Origin: Myxococcales bacterium
GTDB lineage: Bacteria > Myxococcota_A > Polyangia > GCA-2747355
Direction of reading: 5' to 3'
Length of the DNA: 59,101 bases
NCBI GenBank assembly: GCA_020431405.1
Contig: JAGQIK010000416.1
Span: forward strand, 1 to 59,101
In this document: in pieces, positions 1 to 7,726 of the stretch
Position numbering within the stretch: the first letter of the stretch is position 1
Layout of the letters: each line of letters opens with the position of its first letter
Position numbers and translations under genes: made by a program
The notes under the pieces: generated by a model
Database searches by the model: none
What the model was told of the DNA's origin: nothing
The model's input: only the letters and a program-made list of their open reading frames with translations

Positions 1-2
1 AA

Positions 3-2270
3 GACAGCGCCGCCGCCAAGCGCGCGACCATCGCGCCGCGCGACGACAACGCGCTGCCCGCCTCGCTGCGCGAGCAGGTGATCTGGAAGACGGCGCCGCA
101 GATCGGCCGACACCTGCTGCTCTCGTCCGCGGGCGGATATCGCGTGGTCGCCAACGCCGGCCGCAGCCCGCTGCTGCTGCTCGGCCGCCATGGCCGCGGG
201 CGCGTGGCGCTGCTCGCCGTCGACGCGGCGCACGCCAGCAACCGCGACCTGCGTCTATGGCCCTACTTCAACTACCTGCTCTACGCGCTCTCGGTGCACG
301 GCGCGCAGCGCGAGGCGGCGACCTTCGCGCGCTGGCGCTACGCCCCCGTGCCGTCGATCAGCGCGCTCTGGTACATCGCGCCGATCCTGCTGCTGGCCTG
401 GATCGGCACGCTGGCGCTGTTCTTCAAGGCGCGGCGCCACGCGCGCAAACACCCCGAGCTGCTCGAGACGTTCTTTCGCGACGCCGCCAAGGCGCCGCAG
501 CCGCGCTCGGCGGCCGCCGGGGTGAGCTGGCGCTCGGTGGGCTTCGTGCGGCCGCTGGCCGGGTTCCTCGCGCTGGCTGCGCTCTTATTCGTGCTCTTCG
601 CGCCGTTCTATTGGCTCACCAACATCGTCATCCCCAACGACGTGCAGCCGTTCCCGCAGGCCAAGGGCATCTGGGAGTTCGCCTGGGAGGCGCTGCAGGT
701 AGCGTGGTTTCTGTTCGACGCCGGCACCTTCGTCGCGTTCGTCAAATACTTCGCCGAATACCGCGTCAAGGACCCGCGCGAGGCAGTGCGCTCGGCGCAG
801 TTCTTCGTGTGGTGGCAGATCCTGACCGGCCTGGTGCAGGTCACCTTCGCCTGCGTGGCGGCGATCGTGATCCTGCCGCACACGCGCTACGGCTACACCT
901 CGGGCTTCGTCATCCTCGTCGCGCTGGGCCAATACCCCGGCTTCTTCGGCGTGGTGACGTTCTTCTTTCAGGCCTACCAGCGCTTCGACTACAACCTCAG
1001 CCTCGACCTGCTGTCGGACTGGCTGCTGCGCTTCGTGCTGCAGATCCCGTTCGTGCTGCTCTTTCGCGCCTGGGGCGCCGCCAACCCGCAGTACGGCGAA
1101 GCGCTCGGCGCCGCCATCGGCATCGGCGTCGGCTATCACGTCTCGGCGCTGATCACCTTCGGCATCGGCGTGCTGCTCTACCGCCGCCTCGGTCTGCGGC
1201 TGTTGCCGCTGTTCATGGCGCACTTCGATCGCAGCACCGCCAAGCGCATGCTCGGCTACGGCCTCAAGGTCGTCACCGGAAAGTTCTTCTTCCGCGCGGC
1301 GCAGACCATCGACAAGGTCGTGATCTCGCTGCTGCTGACCAACTACACCGAGTGGCTCGGGCTCAAGTCGCAGATCCACTACAACCTGATGTTTCTGTTC
1401 CCGGTGGCCTATCGCTTCTTCGAGACGGCGATGGCCGCGCTCAGCGAGGCCTACGGCAACGGCAAGCGCGTGCTCACGCAGTACTACGTCGTGCGCTTTC
1501 TGCAGGTCGGCGCCCTCTACAGCGTGATCGGTCTGTCGCTGATGGCAGCGCTCGGCCCGCTGTTCGTGCGCGAAGCGATGGACCCGCAGTGGGCGCGCGC
1601 CGCCAACTACCTCGTCATCGCCACCGCCATCGGCGCGCTGATGGCGCCGGCGTGGCTCAGCGACATGCTGCAGAAGGGCGCCGGCCGACCCGAGCTGTTC
1701 GCCGGCGTGCTCGGCGCCGAGCAGGTGCTGCGCATCGGGCTCTTCTTCGTGCTGATCCCGAGCCTGCAGTTCACCGGCTTCTATCTGGCGCTGCTGGCGA
1801 CGCTGGCGATCAAGGTCGTCGGCGGCTGGACCATCAACCACTTCGTGATCGTGCGGCTGCGCTTCTACGTGTGGGGGATGCTCGTCGCGCCGCTGCTCAC
1901 CGGCGCGCTCAACTTCGCGCTGCTGCGCGCCGCCGCCGCCGTGCTGCCGCTCTCGGGGCGCTGGCCGGTGGTGATCTTCTTCTTCGCAGCGGCGCTGGTC
2001 TCGTTTGTGGTGTGCTTCTTTGCCTACGGCCTGTTCGGCGGCTTCGACAAGGCCTTCGCCGCCGAGCTCGACGCCGCCTCGCGCATGACGGGCCCGCTGC
2101 GGCCGCTAACGCGCATGTTCTACGGCGCCGCCAGCCTCGGCTGGCGCATCAGCCCGATGCACGATCGTTACCCGGTCACCATCGAGCCCGAGGCCAAACG
2201 CGAAGCCGACGAGCTGCAAGCCCTCGTCGCCGCACAAGACGCCCAAGGCGCCGAAGACAACGGCGATTAG
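3..2270 (+). CDS. GATase-like tail fused to polysaccharide flippase (5' partial)
   Basis: The reading frame is open to the left edge, so the true start lies outside the window; the first in-frame start seen is a GTG at 78. About residues 26-105 of the visible part (GRHGRGRVALLAVD, then WPYFNYLLYAL) resemble the end of a glutamine-amidotransferase-like domain found in large membrane proteins. A membrane segment follows at about 123-141, then a linker. From about residue 183 to 680 there are a dozen or more hydrophobic segments in the pattern of Wzx/MATE-like lipid-linked polysaccharide flippases. The tail is charged and cytoplasmic-looking. A role in moving a polysaccharide precursor across the inner membrane is inferred; the fusion is unusual. 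The stop codon overlaps the end of the small minus-strand gene on the other side. I am confident it is a real gene, less so of the substrate. Confidence 0.8.
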   Translation, partial: DSAAAKRATIAPRDDNALPASLREQVIWKTAPQIGRHLLLSSAGGYRVVANAGRSPLLLLGRHGRGRVALLAVDAAHASNRDLRLWPYFNYLLYALSVHGAQREAATFARWRYAPVPSISALWYIAPILLLAWIGTLALFFKARRHARKHPELLETFFRDAAKAPQPRSAAAGVSWRSVGFVRPLAGFLALAALLFVLFAPFYWLTNIVIPNDVQPFPQAKGIWEFAWEALQVAWFLFDAGTFVAFVKYFAEYRVKDPREAVRSAQFFVWWQILTGLVQVTFACVAAIVILPHTRYGYTSGFVILVALGQYPGFFGVVTFFFQAYQRFDYNLSLDLLSDWLLRFVLQIPFVLLFRAWGAANPQYGEALGAAIGIGVGYHVSALITFGIGVLLYRRLGLRLLPLFMAHFDRSTAKRMLGYGLKVVTGKFFFRAAQTIDKVVISLLLTNYTEWLGLKSQIHYNLMFLFPVAYRFFETAMAALSEAYGNGKRVLTQYYVVRFLQVGALYSVIGLSLMAALGPLFVREAMDPQWARAANYLVIATAIGALMAPAWLSDMLQKGAGRPELFAGVLGAEQVLRIGLFFVLIPSLQFTGFYLALLATLAIKVVGGWTINHFVIVRLRFYVWGMLVAPLLTGALNFALLRAAAAVLPLSGRWPVVIFFFAAALVSFVVCFFAYGLFGGFDKAFAAELDAASRMTGPLRPLTRMFYGAASLGWRISPMHDRYPVTIEPEAKREADELQALVAAQDAQGAEDNGD

Positions 2271-2449
2271 CCCTCGGGCGGCGCCTCGCGCTCGCAGCTC
2301 CCCCCGCCACAGCCACTCTGCTTGTCGCCCCGCGCCGACCGGCGCGGATTGGGCACCGCTCAGGTAGGTACACCGAGCCTGGGCAGGATCACGAACTGCA
2401 GGACAAACCAGATGCCGAGTATGGCGAGGGGGGCGAGATAGTCACTCAT
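2267..2449 (-). CDS. candidate small selenoprotein, one TM segment, in-frame UGA
   Basis: An ATG at 2449 opens a 29-codon frame, MSDYLAPLAILG then a hydrophobic run ending ILPRLGVPT, which reads as one membrane helix. It stops at TGA (2362-2360). If TGA is read as selenocysteine, the frame continues for 30 more residues with a Cys-rich end (SGCGGGSCE) and stops at TAA (2269-2267), giving 60 aa. Nineteen bases after the TGA begins a 4-base loop GGUC on a perfect 7-bp stem, the geometry and loop core of the E. coli fdhF SECIS. A GAGG lies upstream of the ATG. From memory, small membrane proteins ending in LPKLGVPT-Cys are known in related bacteria, which would make U a replacement for Cys; I could not check this. 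If TGA is a true stop, it is a 29-aa single-span protein (2360-2449). Confidence 0.6.
2330..2347 (-). promoter_or_regulatory. bSECIS-like hairpin downstream of in-frame UGA
   Basis: On the minus strand CCGCGCC-GGTC-GGCGCGG forms a perfect 7-bp stem with a GGUC loop. The loop begins 20 nt after the last base of the UGA at 2360. In E. coli fdhF the GGUC core sits 19 nt after the UGA on the same count. An outer GCC/GGC pairing with a one-sided CAAU bulge is possible. There is no U tract, so it does not look like an intrinsic terminator. GC-rich hairpins are common in this genome, so the hairpin is persuasive only together with the frame around it. Confidence 0.55.
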
Positions 2450-2530
2450 GGGCTGCAACCTCGAATCGCAAAAAGACCATAGCGCATGGCCATGACCGAC
2501 GGTACGCCACCTCGCGAGATAGGGTTATTG

Positions 2531-3217
2531 CTATAAGCCCTCTTCGCGATACTGCCGGAACATGTCGACCAGCGTGCGCCCCTCCACCGCTTCGAAGCGA
2601 TCGGGCCGCGTCTGCAGATCGGTCATGCGATCGAGACGGAAGTTGCGAAAGTCATCGCGCAGCTCGCACCACGCGCCGAGCGACCAGACGCGCCCCCAAT
2701 AGAACAGCCCGAGCGGATGCACGGTGCGCTGCGTCGGCGCGTCGTGGCGATCGATGTAGTCGAACGAGACCTTGTTGCTGCTGTGGATCGCCTCGCGGAT
2801 CTCGGCCAGGTGCGCTGCCACCTGCTCGCTGACCAGCGACATCGGCGCGAAGAGCTTCTCCTCGGACAGCCGCGCGCGCAGCCGCTCGGGCAGCGCGCCC
2901 TCGACCTTGAGCAGCGCCTCTTCGGCCGCGCGCGCCAGCTTGGCGTCGGCGCAGCTCTTGATCAGCCGCGCGCCGAGCACCAGCGCCTCGATCTCCGACT
3001 CGGTGAACATCAGCGGTGGGAGATCGAAGCCGCGCTCGAGCAGGTAGCCGACACCCGCCTCGCCGCGGATCGGAACGCCCGACGCGACGAGGTCTTGGAT
3101 GTCGCGATAGATCGTGCGCTCGGAGACCTCGAGCCAGTGCGCCAGCTGCGCCGCGGTGGTTGCACCACGGCGACGCAGCCGCTGAACGATTTGAAAGAGG
3201 CGATCGGCGCGACGCAC
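2531..3217 (-). CDS. HTH-WYL transcriptional regulator (YafY type)
   Basis: A cytoplasmic DNA-binding regulator of 228 aa. Residues 1-55 are a winged helix-turn-helix of the HTH_11 type (TTAAQLAHWLEVSERTIYRD), followed by a linker and a WYL domain at about 130-205 that normally senses a ligand. The start is GTG at 3217; an ATG eight bases upstream is in another frame. It lies 15 bp downstream of a VOC-family gene on the same strand, so the two are probably one operon. Paired palindromes upstream of the VOC gene are the likely binding sites, which would make the operon autoregulated. The ligand and full regulon cannot be told from sequence. Confidence 0.9.
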   Translation of the reverse strand: MRRADRLFQIVQRLRRRGATTAAQLAHWLEVSERTIYRDIQDLVASGVPIRGEAGVGYLLERGFDLPPLMFTESEIEALVLGARLIKSCADAKLARAAEEALLKVEGALPERLRARLSEEKLFAPMSLVSEQVAAHLAEIREAIHSSNKVSFDYIDRHDAPTQRTVHPLGLFYWGRVWSLGAWCELRDDFRNFRLDRMTDLQTRPDRFEAVEGRTLVDMFRQYREEGL

Positions 3218-3232
3218 GTGCGCATTGTACTG

Positions 3233-3598
3233 CTACTTGGCGCCGTCTTTCTGCAAGCACTGCCAGATGCCGAACGTCGCGCCGCCCGGATCGGCAAACA
3301 GGCTGAAGCGCCCCATCTCGGGCACCAGCGTGATGTCTTTGATCTGCCGGCCGCCGAGCTTCTTGGCGCGCGCGATGGCCGCCTCGAGGCTCTCGACCGC
3401 GATATACGGCACCCACGACGAGCGGCCGTCGGGCGATTGCATCAGACCGCCGCTGATGCCGTCGCCCGGCAGCAGCATGGTGTAGCCGTCAGGGCCGGGG
3501 GCGGGCTCGGTGCGCCATGCGAACAGCTCGGCATAGAAGTCGCGCGCGCTGTCGGGCTTGGTCGAGTGCAGCTCGGCGTAGGTGATGGGATTGCTCAT
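3233..3598 (-). CDS. VOC (glyoxalase/bleomycin-resistance) family protein
   Basis: A 121-aa cytoplasmic protein of the vicinal-oxygen-chelate fold, starting MSNPITYAELHSTKPD with the usual pairing of a beta strand and the helix DSARDFYAELFAW. The end, RFSLFADPGGATFGIWQ, is the standard last strand pair with a metal-site position. The ATG at 3598 is chosen because AAGGAG sits 5 bases before it; the open frame upstream has no comparable signal. Members can be dioxygenases, lyases or drug-binding proteins, and the substrate is unknown here. It is the first gene of a likely two-gene operon with the WYL regulator. Confidence 0.88.
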   Translation of the reverse strand: MSNPITYAELHSTKPDSARDFYAELFAWRTEPAPGPDGYTMLLPGDGISGGLMQSPDGRSSWVPYIAVESLEAAIARAKKLGGRQIKDITLVPEMGRFSLFADPGGATFGIWQCLQKDGAK

Positions 3599-3670
3599 GA
3601 TGGCTCCTTGGGGTTTTTGCCTGGGCCGCGACCGTCGCGACCTCTGCGACGCGACCACTATGAAAAGCCC

Positions 3671-3735
3671 CTCCTGACAGCGTGCTGTCAGTACCGCCGG
3701 CGGCCGGCGCGCTGCTGACAGCGTCATGTCAGGAG
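3671..3735. promoter_or_regulatory. paired palindromic operators upstream of VOC/WYL operon
   Basis: Two 16-bp copies start 41 bp apart: TGACAGCGTGCTGTCA at 3675-3690, a perfect inverted repeat around GT, and TGACAGCGTCATGTCA at 3716-3731, with TGACA/TGTCA arms. The outer ends CTCCTGACA (3671) and TGTCAGGAG (3727) are also inverted copies of each other, so the whole 65-bp block is nearly symmetrical. It lies between the VOC gene (minus) and the gene starting at 3751 (plus). The WYL regulator is the natural candidate to bind it. Confidence 0.6.
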
Positions 3736-3750
3736 CTGTTAAGCTGACGT

Positions 3751-5001
3751 GTGGCTCATCGTGACGACCTCGACGCCGCCCTCGCCCACATCGCGGCGCT
3801 CGAGCGCGAGCTAGGCGACACCGAGCGCGCGCTCGCGGCGAGCGAGCACGACAGCGACGACAAGACCAAGGCGCTCGACGCGATGCGCGCCGAGCTCGAG
3901 ACGCTGCGCGCGCGCGTGGCCAAAGACAAAGACAAAGGCACGCCGCGCACCAAACTGCGAGCCGCCAAGCCACGCGACGAGCCGCCCCGCGAGCGCGGGC
4001 TCGGGCGATTCGCGCCGGTGGGCCTGCTCGGCGGCGCCATCGCGTGCGTCCTGCTCGTCTACTTCGTCGTCTTTCCGAGCTGCGCGCGCCGCGCGTCGCG
4101 CACCAAGGCCGGCACCGTCGCCAGCCTCGACGTGCTGCCCGACGCCAACGGCACGCCGCGCCTGCTGCTCCAGACGCGCGTCAGCTACAACGGCTTCGCC
4201 CACCAGCACTTTCGTTTCTGGCGCGTCGACATCATCGAGGCCGCGAGCGGAAAACGCCTCTCGCGCTTCATCGACGAAGAGCCCAACGGCGGCCACCTGT
4301 CCGTCGTGCAAGGACCGCCCGGCAAGCTGTGGTTCGTCTACGACAACCGGCGCCGCTTCGAGGTGCGCTCGGCGCGCGACCTGTCGCTGCTGCACGGTTT
4401 CGCGCGCTTCAGCGCCGCCGCACCGAAGCTCGCCACGTCGATTCACGGCCCGATCCGGATCGAGCCCAACAGCCGAGCGCTGGTGATCACGCTGCTCAGG
4501 GGCTCTCGCGTGATCGCGCACGCGTCGGGCACCGTACGCCCCTTCAAGCAACCCACCGCACGGCTCGACTCGCTCGCCAGCTATGGCTCGACAACCACGC
4601 ACGCCGTCAACATCAACGGCGGCGCCAGCATGTACTTCGCCCGCAAGGATGGCTCGCCCAGGCGCGGGCTCGCGCTCGGCGGCACCAAAGCGCCGCTGCC
4701 AGGCGCAGCCGACCTGCTCGAGCCCAAGTTCATCACCGAGCGCAACACACACCGCGCGCTCGTGCTGCCCGGCGACGGTGGCTTTCTGATCAAGCGCTAC
4801 CCGACGCTCGGAAAGCACGAGACGATGCTGGTCAGCAGGCTGCGCCGCGACGGCACGCTCGGCTGGTCTCGCGAGATGCCCGACGCGAACATCAGCTGGG
4901 CCAAGCTGGTCGGCGCTCGTCTGGTGCTCGTGCGCGGCGGCGCGCAGATCCTCGGCATCGAGCCAAAGTCCGGCAAGATCGCCTGGCGGTACCAACCGTG
5001 A
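3751..5001 (+). CDS. membrane-anchored coiled-coil/PQQ-like propeller protein, copy 1
   Basis: A 416-aa protein of unknown function. It starts at a GTG and begins with an acidic-basic coiled coil (about residues 1-60, LDAALAHIAALERELGDTE), then a basic stretch, one membrane segment at about 92-110 (LLGGAIACVLLVYFVV) and a large outside part of beta-strand repeats. The last strands, GIEPKSGKIAWRYQP, match the tryptophan-docking motif of PQQ-like/BamB propellers. So the N-terminus is probably cytoplasmic and the propeller periplasmic. Its stop overlaps the GTG of the next gene by four bases, and the two are paralogs. The upstream AGGAG overlaps the second WYL operator, so the regulator might also affect this gene. 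Confidence 0.75.
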   Translation: MAHRDDLDAALAHIAALERELGDTERALAASEHDSDDKTKALDAMRAELETLRARVAKDKDKGTPRTKLRAAKPRDEPPRERGLGRFAPVGLLGGAIACVLLVYFVVFPSCARRASRTKAGTVASLDVLPDANGTPRLLLQTRVSYNGFAHQHFRFWRVDIIEAASGKRLSRFIDEEPNGGHLSVVQGPPGKLWFVYDNRRRFEVRSARDLSLLHGFARFSAAAPKLATSIHGPIRIEPNSRALVITLLRGSRVIAHASGTVRPFKQPTARLDSLASYGSTTTHAVNINGGASMYFARKDGSPRRGLALGGTKAPLPGAADLLEPKFITERNTHRALVLPGDGGFLIKRYPTLGKHETMLVSRLRRDGTLGWSREMPDANISWAKLVGARLVLVRGGAQILGIEPKSGKIAWRYQP

Positions 5002-6278
5002 GCCACCGCGACGATCTCGACGCCGCCATGCATCGCATCGCCTCGCTCGAGCGCGAGCTCGACGCCAGCGAGCGCGACAGCGACGAGAAGGCCGGCGAGC
5101 TCGCCACGCTGCGCGCCGAGGTCGAGAAGCTGCGCGCCCGCGTCGACGAGCAGAGCGCGCGCGAGCGCCGCGCGGCCAAGAAGCAAGAGCGTCAGCGACG
5201 CGCGGAGAGCCCAGCCGGCCGGGCAGCAGACAAGCGCAGGCGCGCGATCATCGGCACGTCGATGACGGTCGTCTTGGTCGGCGCGGTGATCCTCGGCGGC
5301 CTCTTCTTGCCGCGCTACTGCGCTCGTCGCAACGCGCACACCAAACCCGGCCGGCTCGCGCGCGTCGAGCTCGTCGGCGGCGGCAGCGGCGGCAACAGCA
5401 AGACGCGTCCACGACTGCTCGTCACGTCGAGCGTCTACAGCCGCAGCAAGCACCTCAGCTTCACCTACTGGCGCGTCGATATCGTCGACGCGCACAGCGG
5501 CAAACGCGAGCGGCGCCTGGTGCTCGAGGACGCGCACCACACGCTCGGCCAACCGACCATCGCCGACGCCGGCGCTGGACGGCTATGGTTTGTCTACCGC
5601 CGGCGCAACAAGTCGACCATCGAGCTGCGCTCGGCGAGCGATCTGGCGCTGCTCACCAGCCACCAGGCGCTGCTCGACAAGAACCCGTTGCTCGTGCGCG
5701 GCCTCTACGGTCGCCCGCAGCTCGACGCCGAGAGCCACGGCCTGGTGCTGACCACGCGCTCGGGCGATCGGCTGCTGCTCGACGCCAAGAGCGGGCGCGC
5801 CACGTCGCTGGACAAGGTCAGCGTGGTGCGCCCGGGGCCGCTCTACCGCTCGCGCGTCTACAGCACACACCGCGTGCGCGTCGACGGCGCCTACATGCAC
5901 TTCGGCCGCCGCGACGGCGGACCCAAGCAGGTGCTGCAGCGCAGCGGCAGCGGCGCATATCCCAGCGGCAGCGACCTTCTGCACCCGCGCTTTCTGTGCG
6001 CCGGGCGCAGCGATCGGCCGCTGCGCCTGCCCGCCGGCGCCGGCCTGGTCATCACGCGCGTGCCCGTGCTCGGCGCCTACGAGAAGCTGATCGTCAGCAG
6101 CATCGATCTCGACGGCAAGCTCGGCTGGTCCGCCGAGCTGCCGCGCGCACCGATCAAGCTCGCCGCGATGGTCGGCGACCGCGTGGTGCTCGCGCTCGGC
6201 ACGCGGCGCAAGAGCACCTCGCGCATCGTCGCCATCGACGCCAAGACCGGGCGCGTGCTGTGGCGCTACGGCATCTGA
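4998..6278 (+). CDS. membrane-anchored coiled-coil/PQQ-like propeller protein, copy 2
   Basis: A 426-aa paralog of the gene before it. The GTG at 4998 shares GTGA with the previous stop, which points to coupled translation, and restores the same opening (SHRDDLDAAMHRIASLE). The plan repeats: coiled coil to about residue 60, basic linker, membrane segment at about 84-103 (GTSMTVVLVGAVILGGLF), then a periplasmic beta-rich domain ending AIDAKTGRVLWRYGI, a PQQ-like docking motif. A longer open frame upstream is only an overlap with copy 1. Function unknown; a scaffold or binding role is a guess. Confidence 0.75.
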   Translation: MSHRDDLDAAMHRIASLERELDASERDSDEKAGELATLRAEVEKLRARVDEQSARERRAAKKQERQRRAESPAGRAADKRRRAIIGTSMTVVLVGAVILGGLFLPRYCARRNAHTKPGRLARVELVGGGSGGNSKTRPRLLVTSSVYSRSKHLSFTYWRVDIVDAHSGKRERRLVLEDAHHTLGQPTIADAGAGRLWFVYRRRNKSTIELRSASDLALLTSHQALLDKNPLLVRGLYGRPQLDAESHGLVLTTRSGDRLLLDAKSGRATSLDKVSVVRPGPLYRSRVYSTHRVRVDGAYMHFGRRDGGPKQVLQRSGSGAYPSGSDLLHPRFLCAGRSDRPLRLPAGAGLVITRVPVLGAYEKLIVSSIDLDGKLGWSAELPRAPIKLAAMVGDRVVLALGTRRKSTSRIVAIDAKTGRVLWRYGI

Positions 6279-6303
6279 GCTGGCGTCGCTGCGCCGCTCG
6301 CCG

Positions 6304-6873
6304 CTAACGCCCGACGAGCGTGAAGTCGCCCGCCAGCTCGGGGCGCAGCTCGCCCTGCTCGTCGACCAGCCACGGCATGGACGCCGGCGCGCGGCGCTTG
6401 GGGACGCGCACCTTGTCGATGGGCTGATTGGTGCGAAAGACCACGTCCCAGATCGGCGACGTGACGCCGTGGTTCATCTTCGGACAGTTGAAGTGGTGAC
6501 CGAAGTGATGGCGCCGCGCCCAGCGGCCGTAGGCGTTGCGCGGCGGCGTGATGTGCAGGCGGTAATGCATCACCTCGTAGGTCGTGTACGCGGCGAAGAA
6601 GCCGACCGACAGCGCGATGCCGACCACGCCCAGCAGGTAGCCCAGCCCGCCGAAGAACAGCGCCGCGATGGGGACCGCCGTGAGCAGCTTCTTGGGCGTC
6701 GGCGTGAAGTAGCCGTCCTCGGCGTGATGGCGCAGGTGCTCGCGCGAAAACTCGTTCTTGCCGCGCGCCTCGTGGCCCCAGAAGCGGTGCAGCGTGTACT
6801 CGGCGAAGCTCCAGAGCAAAGCGCCGCCAACGAAGGCAAACAGCGACGCGACCAATGTACTAAGCATCTTCAT
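6304..6873 (-). CDS. fatty acid hydroxylase / sterol desaturase superfamily protein
   Basis: A 189-aa integral membrane di-iron enzyme candidate. Its His boxes are clear: HRFWGH near residue 30, EHLRHH near 46, and HHFGHHF near 125, the pattern that binds two irons in C-5 sterol desaturase, fatty-acid hydroxylase and carotenoid hydroxylase relatives. Hydrophobic spans lie at about 5-22 and 63-95. Small size and these boxes fit a lipid hydroxylase; the substrate is unknown. Start ATG 6873 overlaps the end of the TetR gene; a second ATG at 6867 has better spacing from the GAGG. Coupling to TetR suggests the regulator controls it. Confidence 0.82.
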   Translation of the reverse strand: MKMLSTLVASLFAFVGGALLWSFAEYTLHRFWGHEARGKNEFSREHLRHHAEDGYFTPTPKKLLTAVPIAALFFGGLGYLLGVVGIALSVGFFAAYTTYEVMHYRLHITPPRNAYGRWARRHHFGHHFNCPKMNHGVTSPIWDVVFRTNQPIDKVRVPKRRAPASMPWLVDEQGELRPELAGDFTLVGR

Positions 6874-7669
6874 CCTCGGAGGGTGTGGAAAGGTCGATCG
6901 GGATCTCGGCCAGCGCTTCGCGCGCGCGCGCCACGGCCTGCTCTGCGCGGGCGCGCTCGGCGCCGTAGCCACACAGCAGCGCGACGACGGCGTCGACGAA
7001 GAGCGCATCGATGTCGATCACCGCCGGTGCGAGTCGCTGCAGCTTGCGCATCAGCAGCACGCCTTGCACCGACGACCAGAACACCAGCGTGCGCGCGAGC
7101 GCGTTTCCCGGCTCGAGCGCGCCGGCGTCGGCCGCGCGCTGCACGCGCTGGGCGACCGCGCCGAGCAACGTCAAGCCCGACTGCATCACACGCCCGGCCT
7201 GCTCGTCGTCGAGCAGCTCGCGCGGCTCGCCGAGGCTCAGCGAGATCATGCGAAAGCGCGTCGGGTGCGCGGCGGCGTAGGCGCGATAGTGCTCGGCGAT
7301 GAAGGCCACCGCTTCGAGCGCGCGGTCGCTGTCCGGCCGCGGCGCTGTCGTGCGCGCCGATTCCGGTGCTGCACCATAGGCTCGCGCTAGGGCCGCCTCG
7401 AGCGAGGCGCTGTACTCGGCGAGCACGCGCGTCTGCAGCGCCGCGAAGAGCGCGTCCTTGCCGGCGTAGTAGCGGTAGAGCGCGCCGACAGCCCAGTCCA
7501 TGCGCTTGGCGAGCTTCTGCACGGTGAGCGCGTCGAGCCCTTGCTCCTCGATCAACACCAAGGCGGTGGAGAGGATCTCCTCGACGCGCTGGCGACGCGC
7601 GCGCTGGCGGCGGCTGCCCGTCTGGGTCTGAGCTTCGTGAATCACGTTCACAAAGTGAATGACTTTCAC
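6860..7669 (-). CDS. TetR-family transcriptional regulator
   Basis: A 269-aa cytoplasmic repressor-type protein with the TetR helix-turn-helix at about residues 29-78 (EEILSTALVLIEEQGLDALT, then ALYRYYAGKDALFAAL). The rest is helical, as in the ligand-binding part. The first start is GTG at 7669, but GTGs at 7651 and 7645 are also possible and would leave a more typical N-terminus. Overlapping inverted repeats cover this start region, so the protein probably represses itself. Its neighbours are a lipid hydroxylase and a beta-oxidation-type fusion, so an acyl-CoA or fatty-acid ligand is a fair guess. Confidence 0.88.
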   Translation of the reverse strand: MKVIHFVNVIHEAQTQTGSRRQRARRQRVEEILSTALVLIEEQGLDALTVQKLAKRMDWAVGALYRYYAGKDALFAALQTRVLAEYSASLEAALARAYGAAPESARTTAPRPDSDRALEAVAFIAEHYRAYAAAHPTRFRMISLSLGEPRELLDDEQAGRVMQSGLTLLGAVAQRVQRAADAGALEPGNALARTLVFWSSVQGVLLMRKLQRLAPAVIDIDALFVDAVVALLCGYGAERARAEQAVARAREALAEIPIDLSTPSEDEDA

Positions 7670-7670
7670 T
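7638..7670. promoter_or_regulatory. overlapping palindromes at TetR start (likely operator)
   Basis: Within 33 bp there are a perfect TTCAC-AAA-GTGAA (7647-7659), a perfect AGTGAA-TGACT-TTCACT (7654-7670) and a direct repeat GTGAATCAC/GTGAATGAC (7638 and 7655). They lie over the possible start codons of the TetR gene. The sequence is also AT-richer than its surroundings. An autoregulatory TetR operator is the simplest reading. Confidence 0.55.
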
Positions 7671-7726
7671 CACCGGTCAAGGGGCGAACCGATGGCGCCG
7701 CTCAAAGCACTGTATTCATTTCCTTT

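Noticed and set aside
2330-2347. Hairpin as an ordinary terminator for the convergent genes
   Set aside because: It has no T run and lies inside the readthrough frame rather than between the two stops, so SECIS is the better reading; not fully excluded.
257-2482. A 741-codon plus-strand frame over the flippase gene
   Set aside because: Out of frame with clear membrane spans; the product is Arg/Ala/Pro-rich nonsense.
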